This document shows positions 23,440 to 26,531 of a stretch of 26,531 bases of DNA, piece after piece. Under the pieces are notes generated by a model. The model saw only the letters and a program-made list of their open reading frames with translations. It was not told the DNA's origin and did not search any database. Source of the stretch: CANJJB01 sp964449295 (GTDB taxonomy: Bacteria; Chlamydiota; Chlamydiia; Chlamydiales; Rhabdochlamydiaceae); assembly GCA_964449295.1 (NCBI GenBank), contig CAYUZN010000013.1, positions 1 to 26,531 on the forward strand, read 5' to 3'. Position numbers and translations under genes: made by a program. Position 1 is the stretch's first letter, and every line of letters begins with the position of its first letter.

Positions 23440-24547
23440 CAACAAGAAGCCTTCTGTCTGCTCTTAAGTGTTTAAGATACTCTCTTGCTTCATGCTCTCC
23501 CATGTTGCCATGTGTTTCAGTGATTGTCACAAGAGCTGCTTCCACATCTTTAGCCATAGGATCTGCATCTCCGCAAATGTAGAAAAAAGCTCCCTCTTGA
23601 AGCCACTTCCAAACCTCTTTTCCTTGTTCAAGCAGTTTATGTTGTACGTAGATTTTTTCTTGTTGATCGCGAGAAAAAGCCGTATCAAGGCGAAGTTTAT
23701 TTTGAGAGATCAGTGGTGTCCAAAAATCTTCATAGTAGAAATCTAAATTGCGATTGCGCTCCCCAAAGAAAAGCCAGTTTTTTCCAGGAGCATTAAGCAT
23801 GACTCTTTCTTGTAGAAATCCTCGAAAAGGAGCCACACCCGTGCCTGGACCTACCATAATAATAGAAGCTTGCTGATCTTGAGGGAGTGTAAAATGAGGC
23901 GTTGGCTGAATATAAGAAGGAATAAAAGTTTCCTCTTCTTTGGCTAAATGACAGAGAAAGTTGCTAGCCACGCCATATCTAACCTCTCCTTTGTGCTCAA
24001 AGGATGTGAGAGCCACCGTCAGATGAATTTCTTCAGGATCATGTTTAGGAGAGGATGCTACAGAGTAAAAGCGAGGAAGTAAAGGGGAGAGCTGCGAACA
24101 AATATCTTGAGGAGAGAGAGAAGACTTGCCAATTTCAGTCAAAAAATCGAGTATATCGTGAGAATGACAATAGTCTAAAAGAGCTGTTTTATCGTCTAAT
24201 AAGTGAAGAAACTTAGCATTGTAAGGCGCATAGAGTTTGATAAATCCTGACGTCAAGCGTCCTAGATTAGCTTTTTCAGTGAGAAATGTGTGTAATGAAA
24301 GCTTTTCTTGAGTGCGAGGATGAACAACAGACGTCTTAGGATCTACGTTTAAAAGCTGAAGAATCCTTTGGACAACAGCAGGATCATTATGAGGATAAAT
24401 TCCAATTGCATCACCCACTTTAAACGTGATATGAGAGTCCTTTAATCCTAGCACAATATGAAATGTTTTTTTCGAAGATCCAGGTTTTGAAAGAAGCAGT
24501 CTTTCTTTAATTTTTGCAGGAAAAGGATGAAGACGATCAATAATCAT
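23429..24547 (-). CDS. cysJ: CysJ-like FAD/NADPH reductase (sulfite reductase flavoprotein family)
   Basis: A ferredoxin-NADP reductase-type enzyme moving electrons from NADPH through FAD to an unknown acceptor. Motifs: PRFYSVASSP (about 157-166, FAD), GVASNFLCHL (FAD pyrophosphate), IMVGPGTGVAPFRGFLQER (about 233, NADPH), FFGERNRNLDFYYEDFW, YICGDADPMAKDVEAAL, and the end YLKHLRADRRLLVDVY, which closely follows E. coli CysJ (RRYQRDVY). The FMN/flavodoxin domain of full-length CysJ is absent; at 372 aa only the connecting, FAD and NADPH domains are present, the short form I recall as CysJ in Chlamydia. The hemoprotein partner CysI is not in the window, so sulfite reduction is uncertain. ATG 24547 is chosen over a TTG 6 nt upstream; no ribosome binding site is clear. 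Its 3' end overlaps the pseudopilin gene. Confidence 0.9.
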   Translation of the reverse strand: MIIDRLHPFPAKIKERLLLSKPGSSKKTFHIVLGLKDSHITFKVGDAIGIYPHNDPAVVQRILQLLNVDPKTSVVHPRTQEKLSLHTFLTEKANLGRLTSGFIKLYAPYNAKFLHLLDDKTALLDYCHSHDILDFLTEIGKSSLSPQDICSQLSPLLPRFYSVASSPKHDPEEIHLTVALTSFEHKGEVRYGVASNFLCHLAKEEETFIPSYIQPTPHFTLPQDQQASIIMVGPGTGVAPFRGFLQERVMLNAPGKNWLFFGERNRNLDFYYEDFWTPLISQNKLRLDTAFSRDQQEKIYVQHKLLEQGKEVWKWLQEGAFFYICGDADPMAKDVEAALVTITETHGNMGEHEAREYLKHLRADRRLLVDVY

Positions 24548-24583
24548 AGACAATAGTCAAAAAAAGTTGTAAATACAAATTAT

Positions 24584-24718
24584 ATGCGCTTTTTAATATT
24601 TTTATTACTAGCTGGGTGCAGTAGTAGCGGCTACCAAACTCCTTATATTATTTCACACCAAGAAAAAGAAATCACAGCTGCTGAGACAGACATCATCCCG
24701 CAGGAAGAAGATCTGTAA
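24584..24718 (+). CDS. Small (44-aa) predicted lipoprotein
   Basis: A short frame from ATG 24584 to TAA 24718 encodes a compact lipoprotein: MRFLIFLLLAGC is a very short signal peptide with a consensus lipobox (LAGC, lipidated Cys12), followed by SSSGYQTPYI and an acidic tail ending PQEEDL. The signal sequence is short but has a basic n-region, a hydrophobic core and a Ser-rich stretch after Cys, all as expected. It is divergent from the cysJ-like gene (36 nt apart), and its last 26 nt overlap the 3' end of gltX on the other strand. I recall that C. trachomatis has the lipoprotein gene omcA beside gltX, but this protein has a single Cys and no visible similarity. No clear ribosome binding site is present, so the gene is probable, not proven. 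Confidence 0.55.
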   Translation: MRFLIFLLLAGCSSSGYQTPYIISHQEKEITAAETDIIPQEEDL

Positions 24719-26201
24719 ACAATTTCTTGCTCCAGGCTTTCGTAAGAAGATCCATCTTTTTATTAGAAATTCCTCCCAAGAAATCGATAGCATTTAAAAG
24801 CCTTGCTCTGCAGCGATCTTTTCCTAATAGTTCAAAAGAATCGTAAAGGGGAGGGCCTTGGTGTTTTCCCATAAGGGTAGCATATAAAATAGGGATGATA
24901 GCTTTTTTATGGCTCACATTAAAAGCTTCAGCTACCGTTTTGGAGGCTTGCTCAATGCCGCTTCTTTCCCAGTTTTCAAGTTCATCTAAATTCCAAAGAA
25001 TGCACTGCAGACTATAAGAAGCCTTTTCTTTAGAAAGTGATCCTACTGCAAAAAGAGCCTCTGTGTAAGGAATATGGTTGATGAAGAAAAAGCTGCAAAG
25101 CTCCATAAATTCACCAAACGTCTTGATGCGTGTATGGCAAAGGGGCATCAACTTTTTCATAAAGTCATCATTAAAACTCCACTCACGAATTTTATCCCAG
25201 AGTTGATCTTCTGGTATCATCTTGATCAGATATTGTTGATTAATCCAGTCAAGTTTATGAATATCAAAAAAAGCACCCGACACACCAATACGTTTAGGAT
25301 CAAACTCTTTGATAATGTCTTCTAGAGAATAAATCTCCCTGTCACCAGACATACTATAGCCCATAAGAGTTAAAAAATTAACAAACGCTTCTTTGAGATA
25401 CCCGCTATCTCGGTAATAAAAAATAGACGTAGGATTGCGCCGTTTGGAGAGTTTTTTTCCATCTTTGCCAAGCAAAAGAGGCATATGCATGAATACAGGT
25501 GGCTTCCATCCAAAACTTTCATAGAGAAAAATATGCTTGGGCGTAGAACTCATCCACTCATCTCCACGAATCACATGCGTAATTTCCATGAGATGATCGT
25601 CAACGACATTAGCCATGTGATAGGTAGGGAACCCATCTGATTTCATCAAAATCTGATCATCGATATCGGCCCAAGGAGATGTGATACGACCTTTAATGCC
25701 ATCTTCATAGACACACTCACCTGTCAGAGGAATCTTAAGACGAATAACATAAGACTGCCCGGCTTGCTCTCTCTCTTTAACTTCCTCAGGACTCAGATTT
25801 CTGTATCTGCGATCGTAACCAACACGCGTGCCTAATTTAGCACTCATCTCGCGCATCTCTGCGAGTTCTTCTTCTGTTGCAAAACATTTATAGGCTTTTC
25901 CTGTATCGAGAAGCTGCTGTGCATACTTTTGATAAATTTCCGTGCGCTCTGACTGTCTATAAGGAGCAAAAGGACCCCCTACATCAGGACCTTCATCCCA
26001 AGAAATGCCTGCCCAATGAAGTGCTTTGTAAATATTCTCTTCATACTCAGGGCGAGATCTCGTTCTATCGGTATCTTCAATACGTAGGATAAATTTTCCT
26101 TTAAAATGGCGCGCAAAGATAAGATTAAAAAGAGCCATATAGGCTGTCCCCACATGAGGATCACCCGTAGGAGATGGTGCAATGCGTACACGTACTGTCA
26201 T
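24693..26201 (-). CDS. gltX: Glutamyl-tRNA synthetase
   Basis: Class I aminoacyl-tRNA synthetase that attaches glutamate to tRNA-Glu; in C. trachomatis the enzyme also mischarges tRNA-Gln, which GatCAB then amidates. Signatures: RIAPSPTGDPHVGTAYMALF with HVGT (16-19) as the HIGH motif, the RIEDTDRTRSRPEYEENI glutamate-binding region, VIRGDEWMSSTPKHI, and KLSKRRNPT (about 249-254) as the KMSKS motif. At 502 aa it has normal length. The ATG at 26201 is preceded by AAGGAG at good spacing. An unknown gene ends 47 nt upstream on the same strand, so co-transcription is possible. The 3' end overlaps the small lipoprotein gene on the opposite strand by 26 bp, and no terminator hairpin is seen there. 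Confidence 0.98.
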   Translation of the reverse strand: MTVRVRIAPSPTGDPHVGTAYMALFNLIFARHFKGKFILRIEDTDRTRSRPEYEENIYKALHWAGISWDEGPDVGGPFAPYRQSERTEIYQKYAQQLLDTGKAYKCFATEEELAEMREMSAKLGTRVGYDRRYRNLSPEEVKEREQAGQSYVIRLKIPLTGECVYEDGIKGRITSPWADIDDQILMKSDGFPTYHMANVVDDHLMEITHVIRGDEWMSSTPKHIFLYESFGWKPPVFMHMPLLLGKDGKKLSKRRNPTSIFYYRDSGYLKEAFVNFLTLMGYSMSGDREIYSLEDIIKEFDPKRIGVSGAFFDIHKLDWINQQYLIKMIPEDQLWDKIREWSFNDDFMKKLMPLCHTRIKTFGEFMELCSFFFINHIPYTEALFAVGSLSKEKASYSLQCILWNLDELENWERSGIEQASKTVAEAFNVSHKKAIIPILYATLMGKHQGPPLYDSFELLGKDRCRARLLNAIDFLGGISNKKMDLLTKAWSKKLFTDLLPAG

Positions 26202-26248
26202 AAACTCCTTAAAATAAGGCCTGATTTTGACAGATTATCAGATAGATT

Positions 26249-26531
26249 TCAAGAGCTAACCGGTATTGAGAAAAAGTGATTACAGCTAGGGCAAGTCGCT
26301 GAAATGTCTCGTGTTTGTGGTTTCCTATTATGAAAAGCCAAAACCTGCTCAAAATATGTCGATAACGCCGTAAGAGCTGCCACTTCTTGTGGATCACTTG
26401 CTTGTGCTATTTGCTTTTTGACTTGTTTTGAACAACTCCTAATCCAATTAATTTCTTGCAAATACCTGCCCTCTAGCTCTTCTTTAAACAAATTAGTCGC
26501 TTCTTCTTTAATAGAATCTCGAAGATACGTT
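26249..26531 (-). CDS. 3' part of an unknown protein with a C-terminal CPSC motif (cut by window edge)
   Basis: The frame is open from the right window edge to a stop at 26249, giving 94 visible residues. A TTG at 26491 can be taken as a start, but the frame continues upstream (TYLRDSIKEEATN), so the gene is truncated by the window. The visible part is helical and charged, with YLQEINWIRSCSKQVKKQIAQ and AALTALSTYFEQVLAF, and ends with ATCPSCNHFFSIPVSS. The single CPSC pair could be half of a zinc site, with the other half outside the window or in a partner chain. It does not look like the DNA-binding regulator Euo found near gltX in C. trachomatis. It lies upstream of gltX on the same strand. 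Function unknown. Confidence 0.65.
   Translation of the reverse strand, partial: TYLRDSIKEEATNLFKEELEGRYLQEINWIRSCSKQVKKQIAQASDPQEVAALTALSTYFEQVLAFHNRKPQTRDISATCPSCNHFFSIPVSS

Noticed and set aside
26249..26531. The unknown gene beside gltX as the developmental regulator Euo
   Set aside because: The visible C-terminal part has no helix-turn-helix-like region resembling Euo as I recall it, and carries a CPSC pair instead.
1..26531. tRNA, rRNA or replication-origin features
   Set aside because: I looked through the intergenic stretches and saw no cloverleaf, rRNA signature or DnaA-box cluster that I could support by eye.

Overview
The window looks like a draft-assembly piece of a chromosome from the phylum Chlamydiota, most likely an environmental, Parachlamydiales- or Rhabdochlamydia-like lineage. 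Three things point there. SecD and SecF are fused in one very long protein, which is the chlamydial form, and recJ follows directly. gltX lies at the other end; in Chlamydia trachomatis gltX, euo, recJ and secDF are neighbours (recalled gene order). The DNA is A+T-rich and full of eukaryote-like, multi-domain, repeat-rich proteins, as expected of an amoeba- or arthropod-associated chlamydia. Two runs of N (14744-14753 and 18800-18899) are assembly gaps, and each splits what I read as a single gene.

Layout. Positions 1-85 hold the 5' end of a leftward gene cut by the window. secDF (318-4850) and recJ (4853-6619) form a tight housekeeping operon, with a hairpin covering the secDF ribosome binding site. 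From about 6.7 to 22.9 kb lies an accessory block: a gene broken by an in-frame TAA (6749-7309); a PARP-type ADP-ribosyltransferase with an intact His-Tyr-Glu triad (7473-9089); a leftward two-gene operon of a WD40 propeller (12469-13710) and a TPR/coiled-coil protein with a degenerate STAND-like N-terminus (9130-12453); a MITE-like inverted-repeat element (13736-13902); a methyltransferase + nucleotidyltransferase + kinesin-light-chain-type TPR protein (13987-18247, across a gap); an Arg/Ser/Asp-repeat + ASCH-domain protein (19399-18249, across a gap); an acetyl-CoA synthetase fused to an arylamine N-acetyltransferase-like domain and preceded by a signal-peptide-like segment (22398-19450); and the remnant of an AAA/DUF4143 ATPase gene (22526-22888). 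After this come a pseudopilin-like gene, a CysJ-type flavin reductase, a 44-residue lipoprotein gene, gltX, and the 3' part of an unknown gene cut by the right edge.

How the genes may work together. secDF (protein export) and recJ (DNA repair and recombination), like gltX (tRNA charging), are ordinary core genes. The block between recJ and gltX combines group-transfer enzymes (ADP-ribosyl, methyl, nucleotidyl, acetyl) with protein-interaction scaffolds (WD40, TPR, RS-like repeats). I infer a set of host-directed effectors or signalling proteins. The sequence alone does not prove secretion or a joint function. The most notable items are the PARP, the ACS-NAT fusion, the RS-repeat/ASCH protein and the methyltransferase/nucleotidyltransferase/TPR giant, the last two of which are hidden by assembly gaps.
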